Assembly (NCBI GenBank): GCA_902806595.1
Contig: CADCXC010000009.1
Span: 1,612,001 to 1,676,000 of the forward strand
Direction of reading: 5' to 3'
DNA: 64,000 nt
DNA from: Pyrenopolyporus hunteri
Lineage: Eukaryota > Ascomycota > Sordariomycetes > Xylariales > Hypoxylaceae
Position 1 is the first letter of the stretch, and each line of letters starts with the position of its first letter. Both the position numbers and the translations under genes were made by a program. The notes under the pieces are model-generated. The model made no database searches. It had not been told where the DNA came from and saw nothing but the letters and a program-made list of their open reading frames with translations. Positions 49,955-60,121 of the stretch are shown in pieces.

Positions 49955-51451
49955 TTAAATGAGGAACTCACCGCTGAGCCAGTGTTGTAGCACAACGAAG
50001 CCCTCATGGTACCGCGGTGCGTCAGATCGAACAATGATGGCGGCGTGACTGTGTCGGACCTTATGGATCCAGATGGGATACTTGCGCCAACCAACCTTGT
50101 CGAGTTCATCGATCATCGTAAACTGGCAAGGCGCTAATGCTAAAGTCGGGAATTGGGGGTGTGATTTCTTCCTTTCCAGAGTTAGGATCCGGTTCTCAGC
50201 CTTGTTCAACTGGCTGTCTTCGCCCTCGTCGTCCGATGGCCGGAGATACGACTCCTCTTGCCAGTTATTAAGATTCTCGTAGACATCTTCGACGGTGCCG
50301 CGAATATCCTTAATCCATATGGGGCTCCGGTAGTTCGCTACCTGTATGCCCGCAAGTCCCGATTCGTGCAGTCGGATTCGCCTTGAGCTACGGAATGTCT
50401 GCACGATCGAGTTGACTAACAACGTGGCAACGCCTATGGGAATGAAGATGGCTAACGCAAGCATAAAAGGTGTGTTTCGCAAGTAACCCATGCCGCTTGT
50501 AGTAATCTCGGCCATTGTTTTATTGTTGCGTTTCGGGGTCGAAGGCGAGACTGGATTCGAGGGATCTAAAACGATATCTTCGTAGCCTTTAAGGTAATTA
50601 GGTTTAATCTTACTTGTATCTGCGTACGGATCCGTCTTGGTTATAAATGTAGTATAATAAACCGCGCTTCTGTCGTTAACTACGTTCGCGTAGAGTGTTC
50701 GACGCCTGAATCTTCTTAACCCCGATATGAAGATTGATTCGGGGTCGGCGAGCACTTCGAGCAACGGTCGGCCGGTATCGCGGAAGTCATCGATTATGAA
50801 GAGCTGCCTTCCTGATGCGCATAGGATACGCGCTCCCAAAACGTTCCAGATGTGGTTATGCCACCCTCGCAGAGGCGATCGAACACCAAGATGTGGCGAA
50901 GCGAAAGTTACAAAGTTCTGGACGCCCTGTATAAGCAAAGAAGGGATTACGATGTGACGGGACATAGAATGCGTACTATGGGCTCGACCTGACTGAATAC
51001 GCCCCTCATCTCGAGCAGTCCGACGGCATAACGGGCTACGAGACCTCCTAGAGAATATCCGACGATGCTCAGCTTCTTTATCTTGCCTCCTTTACTTCGG
51101 ATACTTTCGAGCTCCTCCTCGATCTCGAGGCATACGCGTTCGCCGCCGAGTTCGATGCCATCGTAGGTAAAGCTGCCGGTATTTCGCTTGGCGACTAGGA
51201 TATAGAGCTGGTCTTCGGAATAGGCGTCTCTCAGCGCTTTCGCGACCGATTTCATATGGTTCGGGTTGCCCCAAAGCTAAGGTCAGGGATAAGTTGTCAG
51301 TAATGACGTGCATACAAAAATATACGTGTGCGCAATACTACGTTGTGTAGGTAGTACAATAGCGTCGTTGACAGGGGATGTGCTGGTAACTGACCCCATG
51401 AACAAGCACGCACAGGTGGTCTGCTGTCGTGCTGCCACCGTTGTATTCCAT
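49955..51451 (-). CDS. Serine esterase/lipase of the ROG1 (DUF676) type with a membrane helix
   Basis: Exons 51,451-51,395, 51,276-50,977 and 50,926-49,955 give 442 aa. Introns are 118 nt (GTCAGT...TTAG) and 50 nt (GTACGC...ACAG). It is an alpha/beta hydrolase: LCVLVHGLWG (13-22) supplies the oxyanion loop, GYSLGGL has the nucleophile S94, and NFVTFASPHLGVR (from about 123) is the typical following block. A hydrophobic helix of about 21 residues lies near 273-293. The RHSHAAIIVR stretch near the C-terminus probably carries the catalytic histidine. Relatives in yeast (ROG1 group) act on lipid esters. The start is the only in-frame ATG before the lipase motif; codons upstream are open but begin with TTG. 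The first exon joins exactly at VLVHG/LWGNPNH. Confidence 0.87.
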
Positions 51452-52716
51452 ACTGGCCGGATTCTTGTCATTCGACCGCTTGGCTGTCTGATGAATATTG
51501 GACGACGAAGAATTCTGGAGGGTTTGAGATTTCGGAATGGTAGACAACTGATAATTACACCAAGAGGCCGCCTCGGTCGAATGAGACTGTCCGCGTGTTC
51601 CAAAAGGGCAGCTCTCGGCGTTCCTTGAAACCCGATTGCTTAACCCGTGTTACCCGTCCACACAGCACAGCACGGATGGATGGACGGAGATGGACGGAGA
51701 TACGCAGGGCCTAGCACTGGAATGTGGCGCCAAGGGAGCCTAAGCAAGCCCCCAGGGTTGGCCTAGGGAAACCAGAGGCGCAATGATAGAGCAACTTCAT
51801 GATTAGGGATTGGGAGACGACATCTTGGATTTTTGAGAGATGATGTGACGATCATTCTTTAGGAGCCGAATAAAGCGACTGATGGAGTTTACCTACATGT
51901 AATATCTTAGGTACCTAGGTACATAACCTAGTGCTACGGACGTATTTAATACGGGCCCTAGCATTAGGTACCTAGTACGTAGGTAAGCTTGGACTTTTGG
52001 GGGCTCTCAAGGCAAGCATGGAAGGTCATGTATTGTACAAACGACCTAAGCATGCACCCGGACCTGGTGTACCTTGCTTAATGTACCGCGTGGTGTCCAC
52101 ACTTAAATCAGGTACCTACGTTAGGTACCTATCATAGCTTGCATGATGCGTGGTTAGGCTGTCTTGGGATGATTACGGTTAATCCTCGGAATATAGTTGA
52201 ATCAACATCTTTAAGGCACTGCGTACCTACATCCAGTTGGGATCCTTCACCTTATTTCATGCCTACCCAGATATTGTGGCGTGTCGGAAAGGCAACGACG
52301 TTCTATTCTATTTCTCTAATAATATTCCTATTCCTTCATCAACCCCTCTGTGAGGTCATAATATAGCGTCCGCTCCCTAGATAGATCTAAGAACCGTGGA
52401 GACTTCGGGCAGGGACTCCCGAATTATCCCTGTTCACGGCGGGCTGAGAACGCGGCGACGGGTCGTTCCTAAACAAAACCTATTATGAATGTACTCGGTC
52501 TCATCCTCTTACAGCTGTTTACCTTCGCCAATTGACTCAGCGCTTGAAGCAGAACAGTTCGGAAAGTGACCGAGTTATGGGTTTCAGGTGATTCATATCC
52601 CGGACTCACCACTCTATTTTCGTCCTAATTCTTCAACTTTAGAACCCTATCTTCTTCTCCTTTGATCTCTAGCCTTGGTCACTACCACCCGTACAAGATA
52701 TTAGCACATAATCACG
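51452..52716. promoter_or_regulatory. Divergent promoter region esterase / REX3
   Basis: No gene. It contains a GATGGACGGA repeat at about 51,672-51,701, and a dense group of TAGGTACCTA motifs (51,897-51,925; 51,965-51,985; 52,110-52,130). Confidence 0.55.
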
Positions 52717-54828
52717 ATGGCCGGCTCCCTTGCCGCACTGAAGAACCTGCCCTGTCCCGCAGGAGATAAATGTACCGCGTTCCAATGTCTCTTTAAACAC
52801 GATAAAGATGTCGACGTAGTCACCGCTACCAAGACTTCTGGGAAGTTACCGGCCAATGCAACTACTACACCACTGACAGACGAAGTCTCGCCGAGAAAAA
52901 GAATTAAGTTAGATTCAAAAACATCAACGTCATCCCACCAACTCCCTTCGAAACAAACGTCTTTAATATCAGCGAAAAATACACAAGGACCTACCCAGGT
53001 TAAGACATACCGGGAGGCCGTGTCTCTCCAAAATAGCCAAGGCGGTAACGAAGGCCCCGCCTCTGCACCTACCATGGACCGAAAGCGCCATCTTTCGACT
53101 GGGGAAGCCGACCAAGGCACCAACAACCCAGGAGGCGAGAAGCCTCATAATGAGGACACCCAAGGCGGTAGCAATACCCCCAAGGCGCAAGCATCAAAAC
53201 TTCCTTCAACTTATTCTGCCGCTCTCGCGGGTAACACTTCGGCGGCCGTTCCTAACGCGCAAGCACGGCCAGCCACCAAACCAGCACCCAAACCGGCACC
53301 CAAACCAGCCCCCAAGAAACCGGAAGTGCTCAATCCCCGCTTGCTCAAATCGTCCCCAGCGAAGCATGATACGCGCTTAAAGCTGGTCAAAGCTCTACAC
53401 GAACAATACGCGCGCCTAAACACCGAGCTGAAGAAAGACGCCGAGAGCCGAGCGTCAAAGTTAGTACTATCCGATCAAGAGCTCATTGTGAAGACACTTG
53501 ACGACGAGCAAGAGATAGCTACCAAGCGCTTCCAGATCTACGGAAATGCTATCAGGAACAGGATCCTGGAGTACAAGCGCATGGACGTCTCCAAATGGAA
53601 GCAAGAACGAATTCTTGCCACCAAGGATGATAACGCAAAGAACGAAGAGAGCGCGTCGGCTACGCCCGAACCCATCGTTACCGGCTTAACTACGTCCCAA
53701 GAGGTCGATTTCCTGAGCCGATTAGTCTGGCCTCTCAGTGGCCTTGAGAATTTCGGCTATGTATCTTCCATCCCCTCAGACGAAGACATCAACAAAGCCC
53801 GGGAGAGCGTTAAGGTGTCCGGTAACGTGGAAGTGTGCGATAGATGTACACGAAGATTCCAGGTCTTCCCGGGCCGGAGAGAAGAAGACGGAGCATTAGC
53901 ATCTAATGGTTCTTGCACATATCACCCAGGCAAGATTTATTTCACAGAACGGGGACCAGGAAAATTGTCTAAAGGCCAGAAGAAGTACCGTTGCTGTCAT
54001 CAAAACGTCGATGATGATTCGGGCGGGTGTACTACGGCGCCCACCCACGTCTTCAAGACGACAGACCCTAGCCGGCTTGCTAGCCTGCTCAATTTCGCCG
54101 AGACCCCGCCTAACCCGAACGTCCCCGCGGACCGAGCTGTCTGCTTCGACTGCGAGATGGGCTACACCGTTTACGGACTCGAACTCATCAGACTGACTGC
54201 GGTCTCCTGGCCGAATTACGAGATGCTGTTAGACGTTCTTGTTCAGCCCTTCGGGGAGATTCTAGATCTCAACACCCGTTACTCCGGCGTCACCCCTGAA
54301 GACATGGTAACGGCCGAACGATGGTCGCCAGGAGACGATCATAAACCGACTATTATCCCCTCTGCTGACCCCGCAAAGCCCTCAGGGAAGGGAAGTAAAC
54401 AAAGGCTTAAGCTCGTACCGTCCCCCAAGGACGCGCGCGACCTCCTTTTCTCCCTGATCGCTCCAGAGACACCTCTCATCGGCCATGGCCTGGAGAACGA
54501 TTTGAACGCCTCCCGAATCATCCATCCCACCTGCATCGACACCGTCATACTCTTCCCCCACGGGCGTGGTCTACCGCATAGAAACGGCCTCAAGATGTTG
54601 ACAGAGAAGCTGCTAAATCGGAAAATACAGGTAGAAGCGGATGAGGCCGCGCCCGAGGGGCACGATAGCGCGGAGGATGCCATAGCCGCGGGCGAACTGG
54701 TTAGATTAAAGGTCCGGGACGAGTGGAAGAATCTTAGAATGAAGGGCTACTCCTTGAAGGATGGCGAAATCGTCCCGCCAGAGGGAGGAGTTTGGACGCT
54801 GGTGGAACCCAAGAAATCTAACGTCTAG
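52717..54828 (+). CDS. REX3: RNA exonuclease 3, DEDDh family
   Basis: 703 aa, single exon. Rex3 trims the 3' end of RNase MRP RNA and other small RNAs. An N-terminal small cysteine/histidine cluster (CPAGDKCTAFQCLFKH, 13-28) resembles the zinc motif of fungal Rex3. A disordered, Pro/Lys-rich region follows with KPAP repeats (188-200). A cysteine-rich segment (C374, C377, C400, C426, C427) precedes the nuclease domain. Exonuclease motif I is FDCEMG with D478 and E480. Motif II is GHGLENDLNA with D595, and motif III is HDSAEDA with H649 and D654. All catalytic residues are present. The ATG at 52,717 (ACGATGG) is the only plausible start. Confidence 0.92.
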   Translation: MAGSLAALKNLPCPAGDKCTAFQCLFKHDKDVDVVTATKTSGKLPANATTTPLTDEVSPRKRIKLDSKTSTSSHQLPSKQTSLISAKNTQGPTQVKTYREAVSLQNSQGGNEGPASAPTMDRKRHLSTGEADQGTNNPGGEKPHNEDTQGGSNTPKAQASKLPSTYSAALAGNTSAAVPNAQARPATKPAPKPAPKPAPKKPEVLNPRLLKSSPAKHDTRLKLVKALHEQYARLNTELKKDAESRASKLVLSDQELIVKTLDDEQEIATKRFQIYGNAIRNRILEYKRMDVSKWKQERILATKDDNAKNEESASATPEPIVTGLTTSQEVDFLSRLVWPLSGLENFGYVSSIPSDEDINKARESVKVSGNVEVCDRCTRRFQVFPGRREEDGALASNGSCTYHPGKIYFTERGPGKLSKGQKKYRCCHQNVDDDSGGCTTAPTHVFKTTDPSRLASLLNFAETPPNPNVPADRAVCFDCEMGYTVYGLELIRLTAVSWPNYEMLLDVLVQPFGEILDLNTRYSGVTPEDMVTAERWSPGDDHKPTIIPSADPAKPSGKGSKQRLKLVPSPKDARDLLFSLIAPETPLIGHGLENDLNASRIIHPTCIDTVILFPHGRGLPHRNGLKMLTEKLLNRKIQVEADEAAPEGHDSAEDAIAAGELVRLKVRDEWKNLRMKGYSLKDGEIVPPEGGVWTLVEPKKSNV

Positions 54829-55174
54829 AAGTTCAACCAGCCACGTCCCATCACGTTGATAGCTCCGTCTAATCGTTCTGTCGAAGAAGCAGGAGTCGGG
54901 TATTTGCTTGAGATGCAATGCGTTGCGTTATTTAGGTAGATTCGCCTAGACATAAGACATAACAAGACATAATAAGGATACAGAAGGGTATGCACGAACA
55001 CAGGTTCTGTCAACAACGAATACCGAGTGCTTCTTTCTTCTTGTAGTGTCACATTATTCGTATCCCGAAAGTGGAGAATCGGGCAGCTGATTGCTAGGTA
55101 ATATACATATGGACGCCACCCCTTTTTCTTTTAGACGCTCTGCTATTCTCCTCAGCCCGGCGACTAAGCCTAGC
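54829..55174. other. Intergenic region between convergent 3' ends
   Basis: 3' regions of REX3 and PHB1; nothing else recognisable. Confidence 0.6.
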
Positions 55175-56127
55175 TTACGCCCTACCCACCGAGAGCAAGA
55201 ACTGCCCGCTGCCACCCCCTTGCTTCCCTCCGGGCAAGTAGGAGACGTTGGGGTTGGAGGCGAGGGTCTGGGCGATCTCGCGGCTGGCCTCGATCTTGCG
55301 GATCTGGATGAGGCCGTCGCCGGACTTGGCGATGGCGCGGGCGATGGCGTCGGCGCTCTCGGCCTCGCCCTCGGCGCGGATGACGTTGGCCTGGCGCTCC
55401 TGCTCGGCCTTCTCGACGATGAAGCGGGCGCGCTCGGCGTCCTGCTGCGCGATCTGCTTCTGCTCGACCGCCTTGGTGAACTCCTTCCCGAAGGTCATGT
55501 GCGTGATGGACACGTCCTCCAGCGCGATGTTGAACTCGGACGCCCGCTTCATCAGGTCCGTCCGGATCCGCTGCGACACCGCCTCCCGCTGCGTGATCAG
55601 CTCCGCCGCGTCGAACTGCGCCACGATCGCCTTGAGCACCTCGTTGCCGATCGACGGGAGTACTCGCTCGTCGTAGTCGGTTCCGAGGTTCTGTGAGGGT
55701 GGGGGTGAGGTATGTTAGTTATGGCTGGTTGATATTCTTTTTTTCAATTTTCAACTTCTTGTAGACTATCTCGTGTCAAAATGGACAGGGCGGATAAACC
55801 ACACACCTGGTAAATCTTAGGCAGCGCCTTGACGTCCGGCCTGTGAAGAACCCTCAGCGTCAAGCTGACCATCTGCAAATCCTTGCTGCCCGTCGTCGTC
55901 GCGATGTTGCGGGGCTTCGTGCGGACGTCGAAGATGATGCTGCGCTGCAGCCACGGTATCAGGAAATGCGTGCCCTCGTTGACAACGTTCTCCTTGACTC
56001 CCTGCAGACGGTCGAAGATGACGGCCCGCGTGCCGCCGCGCACATCGTACATGGAGGCCTGGGCCAAGGCGGCGACGCCGACCGCGGGTACGGCCCACCG
56101 GTAGACACTGCCGAGAATGCTTTCCAT
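55175..56127 (-). CDS. PHB1: Prohibitin-1
   Basis: Exons 56,127-55,807 and 55,690-55,175 give 278 aa; the 116 nt intron has GTGTGT, a CTAAC branch and ACAG and restores the family sequence at [16 protein letters not shown]. Phb1 and Phb2 form a large ring in the mitochondrial inner membrane that scaffolds the m-AAA protease and inner-membrane proteins. Visible are an N-terminal hydrophobic anchor (about 8-25), the [14 protein letters not shown] start of the PHB domain, [20 protein letters not shown], and the coiled-coil region with [19 protein letters not shown]. The tail ends with [15 protein letters not shown]. The ATG at 56,127 gives the normal N-terminus; an open extension upstream is not conserved in the family. 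The gene is divergent from QCR8 across a 480 bp promoter. Confidence 0.97.
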
Positions 56128-56607
56128 TGCTATGATTTCGGAAGTTGGCGTCGAGCACGGTTCGTGCGTTCGTGGGTCTTTCGCCGGCTTTCTGAGCTCC
56201 CCGAGATCTTCTGATACCTGCTTGGACAATGGATGGAGCTCTCGGTCTTCAGAAATCATTTGAAGATCTTCAAATGCGTCGGATTGGATGGAAGTATAGT
56301 GGTCTGTGCATCTTTAGTTGGTGGGGGGATTATATAATCGTGCAGCTAGGTGTACCTCAGGTTTACGTGATTTCATACATACTATGTACCTAGGTATTTA
56401 AAGTTCGGGAACCTGGAAGCTGGGAAGGTCAAGCCACATGAGGCGCCACCTAACCCTTTTTAGCTCGGCCAAAGTACCAATCGTTCTTCGGCATCAACAT
56501 CTTGAATTTTGACGTCGTCAGTTTCTACCCGAGTTTCCATCCCTCACTTCTCCTACGCACTTCAATTGAACGACCCCTCCCAACGTCAATTGATTCCCTC
56601 ATCCACG
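56128..56607. promoter_or_regulatory. Shared divergent promoter PHB1 / QCR8
   Basis: 480 bp between the two start codons, serving two inner-membrane mitochondrial genes. It contains TATGTACCTAGGTATTT near 56,383-56,399. Confidence 0.5.
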
Positions 56608-57244
56608 ATGCGACCTACTCAGGTTCTTATGGGCGGTGGCGAGAGCCCCATCGGCAAGCATGGAAAGTGAGTTGCGCTGCGTCTTTTTCGTCTTCCCATT
56701 CCGGCCTACGCTACGGGCTACACGGCCTAATATCTCGTGAAATATTACCAGAAGGTCTCTACTAACTCTGCTTTTATAGATTCCTAGGCGGCTGGGGTAA
56801 CTTCGGTGAGTTTACGACTTTCGACTTCGGTTCGGACGTGGCGTAAGGAGATAAAAGAAACGGGCTACATTCGTACGAAGGAGGAAGAGAGCTATTGTTC
56901 GGGCGGATCGGGCACGCCATGAAGGCTACGAGAATAATACGGTATACTAATAAGGCGGATAATAGGTGGCATGCCGCAAAGGGGCATCATCAGCTATACG
57001 TTGAGCGCAAACAAGCAAAACCCGTTCGCCGGCGCCGCGCACGATGCCGTCTTCAACACTTGGCGACGATTCAGCGCACAGGTCCTCTACTTCGCTCCCC
57101 CCATGCTCTTCTTCTACTACGCCATGTCGTGGGCCACCGAGCGGTATGGCTATATGATACCACTTCTCCTGGACCGGGCTAACGTTGAACAGAAACCACT
57201 ACCTAAACTCGAAGGCTGGTCGCAAGGAGTTTGCCGAGGAATAA
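56608..57244 (+). CDS. QCR8: Cytochrome bc1 complex subunit 8
   Basis: Exons 56,608-56,666, 56,780-56,805, 56,966-57,143 and 57,193-57,244 give 104 aa. Introns are 113, 160 and 49 nt, each with a TACTAAC-like or CTAAC branch site. The protein is the ubiquinone-binding small subunit of respiratory complex III in the mitochondrial inner membrane. Family landmarks are MRPTQVLMGGG at the start, GGWGNFGGMPQRGIISY, NPFAGAAHDAVFNTWRR, one membrane helix (about 58-78), and WATERNHYLNSKAGRKEF at the end. Exon 2 has only 26 nt. The last intron was placed because it recreates the conserved ERNHYLNSK; the unspliced frame runs on for about 25 more codons with no conservation. Confidence 0.95.
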
Positions 57245-57881
57245 AGGAGCCCATGAACTATAGACGACCCGGGCTAGGACTTCATTGTCGCGTGGTGGAC
57301 AAAACCTTGTATATCTATTCATCAATAGACTGGCGTGCATGAACCACAATATCCAATGTTTCTTTCACTTTAGATCTGGTGATTATATTATTTCCTATGC
57401 CTCTGATCAGTGATATTCTCCGAGATCCCTAGGAACGTGGTTATTAGGTATTCATAGGTGATCTATTTCGCAACTATACTCTGTTAAATACGGTCCACCC
57501 CCTAGGTCAAAATCGAGATTTTATTGAATAAGTGCAAACTTAACAATACGAATAACAAAAGTTAGAACGGGAGACATCAAGTAGTAAATAAAATATTTCT
57601 AATAGAACCTTCCTTGATTTCCATCAATACTAGAAGTTCCGTCATGACTGACTCGAAGCCAGCTGCTTGCTAGGTACCCGGTACCTGGCCAGCTAGGTAC
57701 TTAGGTACTTAAGGAAGCATGACGAACATGAACCAAGCAGCATTGACGTAAAACTAATCCGGTCGGCAATTATTCGGAGAATTCCCTACCCAGAACATCT
57801 CTCACCTTGGAATAGAACTCACTTCACCAATACAGCGACAACATCCGAACAGAAGAAGTCTCCCGCGATCGAATAGCCACA
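57245..57881. other. Intergenic region QCR8 / complex I subunit
   Basis: No gene. A cluster of TAGGTACC/GGTACCT/TAGGTACTT motifs at 57,669-57,712 lies about 180 bp before the next ATG. Confidence 0.55.
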
Positions 57882-58687
57882 ATGGCTTCCAAAGCAGTTG
57901 CAAAAGCTGCGGGGGGCGTGATGAGTATCAGCCAGGTATGCGGTGCCCCTTAACCACGTCGCCTAGCCGCCCATTAGCCGACCCCCTTCCCCGACTACCT
58001 ACCTACGCACTCATTCCAAGCACGAACGAACGAACGATCGAGGGACTGCTTTTTTGCTAACGTCAAGCTCGCGGACAGAAACAAACGCTCCAGTCGACGG
58101 GCATATGGGAGCGGATCCGGCGGATCTTCGCGGTCGACCCGAACCGGTCCAACGGCGTGCCGCTGAACCCGTACTTCCGGAACCCGCCGCCGGGCGCGCA
58201 GGACCCGCTGGGGTACGACGACCCGGTGACGGTCCCCGCGGGCGACATCGCCGACAACCCGTACTGGAAGCGGGACTCGCGGCGGGCGTACCCGCGGCTG
58301 AGCTTCGTGAGCCAGGGCGACGCCGTGGCGCTGCTGACCGTCGGCAGCGCCGCGCGCCCCCGCCAGGAGCTGGTCGGCGAGGCCGGCCAGAAGCAGCTCG
58401 TCGCCGTCCGGGAGGAGGCCAAGGCGGGCGGCCTCGCGGCGTACTTCGAGAAGACCCCCAAGGACGTGGCCGCGGCCGCGGCGAAGGACACGCTGCTCGT
58501 GAATGGCTTGCCGCCGCTGCCGAGCGGCCAGTGGAGGAAGAAGGAGGATGGGAACTGGAAGGTCTACGATTACGAGCTGGCTGAGGAGAACTCGTACCCC
58601 GAACAGTGAGTATTTCGGTTTTTGAGGAGGGGGTTCCAGAAAGGCGCTAACATGAATTGCAGATACCCCTGCCGGAGTTTCAAATAG
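57882..58687 (+). CDS. NADH:ubiquinone oxidoreductase 21.3 kDa subunit
   Basis: Preferred exons 57,882-57,935, 58,079-58,605 and 58,663-58,687 give 201 aa. The protein is an accessory subunit of mitochondrial complex I, matching the 21.3 kDa subunit of Neurospora: TLQSTGIWERIRR, DPNRSNGVPLNPYFRNP, GDIADNPYWKRDSRRAYPR, LLTVGSA, and VNGLPPLPSGQ. The first exon encodes a short basic leader (MASKAVAKAAGG). Intron 1 is 143 nt with GTATGC, CTAAC and ACAG. The last intron (58,606-58,662, GTGAGT, GCTAAC, TTGCAG) has ideal signals and adds YPCRSFK; without it translation stops at TGA (58,607-58,609), giving 194 aa. Very GC-rich third positions. It is tandem after QCR8 and convergent with LTO1. Confidence 0.87.
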
Positions 58688-58984
58688 ACCTAGACGCGTA
58701 TTTGAGATGGGGCAAGTGTAAATACAGGAGAACGAAGCCCCAATATTAGATTGTTCTACGGTTACGGTTTTTTATAGTGGTAAAAGAGTCCCTATAATCA
58801 ATGGTCCATCTGGCCTCCCCGACGGAAGGGTTATTTTATTTGGCGTGTGCCTCGTTCTAAGCTGCATTGCTGAAGCCTGGGCCAGTTATGCCCATCCATA
58901 TGAAGATGCTTCCAGTTAACTTCTTCCCTCCTTTTTTTTCTTCGGGTATCAGGTTTGAGGCAGTTAATCTTTGCCCCACGGTTT
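58688..58984. other. Short intergenic region between convergent 3' ends
   Basis: 3' regions of the complex I subunit gene and LTO1. No other content. Confidence 0.55.
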
Positions 58985-59563
58985 CTACGTCCTCTGCGGT
59001 ATAATTCCGATGTCTTCAATGTTCTCGTTCTTCTGGATTGGTTGGGCGCGTCTCTTGGCCGAGCCCTTATCACCCGGCCCTTCGCCGATCGCTCTCTCGA
59101 TCATTTTGGCCCGGGCCTGGGCGCCCTTCAGCCTGCTGTCAAAGTCGTTGACTGACTCGTCATCATTCTTGGTTGACAGCGTCCCGGGCTCCAGTATGCC
59201 ATAGAGCATATCTATATTCTTTTCTAGTCGCGAGTTGCTGTTGAGAGGAGGTAGTCTTCTTGGCTTAGAGTCCTCTTCATCCTGTGGGTTGGCCGAGGGC
59301 TCCTGGGCCGATTCCTCTTCTGATTCGGCGTTGGGGCCGGATTGTTCTCTCAGGTTTGGTAATCTACTTTTCCAAACCATAGCCTTGCCCTGTAGCCGGC
59401 CGGCTTCTAGGAACTTCTCAAACCCAGTTTTCATGCCGACAGAGATGCCTTCTATTCGGCCGGCTTTGGCGCCATCCTTGTAACCCTCGTCGTAGCCTTC
59501 CTGGTAAAATCGCTCTTCGAGGTTCAGGACCTCGTCAAATGGGTCGTCCGAAGACAAGGGCAT
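58985..59563 (-). CDS. LTO1: LTO1/ORAOV1-like protein, ABCE1 maturation adaptor
   Basis: 192 aa, single exon. Lto1 with Yae1 recruits the Fe-S protein Rli1/ABCE1 to the cytosolic iron-sulfur targeting complex. The hallmark is the glycine-spaced helix: E-GYDEGYKDGAKAGRIEG followed by ISVGMKTGF and AGRLQG (about 22-60), the deca-GX3 motif shared by Yae1 and Lto1. NSRLEKNIDMLYGILEPG in the middle is also typical of filamentous fungal members. The C-terminus reads NENIEDIGIIPQRT. It lacks the terminal Trp described for Lto1 as needed for binding the targeting complex, so either the motif is lost or a short last exon was missed. It is divergent from ARD1 with a 558 bp gap. Confidence 0.86.
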   Translation of the reverse strand: MPLSSDDPFDEVLNLEERFYQEGYDEGYKDGAKAGRIEGISVGMKTGFEKFLEAGRLQGKAMVWKSRLPNLREQSGPNAESEEESAQEPSANPQDEEDSKPRRLPPLNSNSRLEKNIDMLYGILEPGTLSTKNDDESVNDFDSRLKGAQARAKMIERAIGEGPGDKGSAKRRAQPIQKNENIEDIGIIPQRT

Positions 59564-60121
59564 ATTTTGATGTACTTATGTACTCGTGTGAAATGGATTT
59601 CTCGAGGCCGGAGAGGGGGAATTTGCTGTCCGGTATTTTTATTAACCGCTTGGATTAGACTGTATTTCTGGATAGAACTACAAAATAATTCTTAAGATAT
59701 ATTGCTAGGTTCGTTCGGGGCTCCAGGCACGAATGAATCTAGTATCTATAGTAATTGGTAATCGCTGAATCGGAATAGAGGGGCAAGATGCTGCAGAGGT
59801 GATAAGGTGGGGGCAAAAGAACGAGCTAAATTGTCTAATATGCAACTAGAAAGACTTATGTATTTAAAGGAAATACTTCACCCCACCAAATTCCCGAGTC
59901 ATTATCGATAATAACATTTCGTGGTCCAACTTACGCATTGAGCTACAGAGGCGATCGTTAAGCTGCAATTCAATTGTTACAACTCCTTTCCCTACCACAT
60001 AATCAAATTATTCAGCAGGGTTTCCCTTCGTAACAACAAAAGAAATAGGAAACATACCCTGTCCCTTACCGCCTACACAATAAAAGAAGCGTACCCGAGA
60101 AGCAAAGGCAAGACACAGACA
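59564..60121. promoter_or_regulatory. Divergent promoter region LTO1 / ARD1
   Basis: 558 bp without a gene; no TATA box stands out on either side. Confidence 0.45.

Noticed and set aside
55091..56214. Several + strand frames over PHB1
   Set aside because: Shadows of the GC-rich prohibitin exons.
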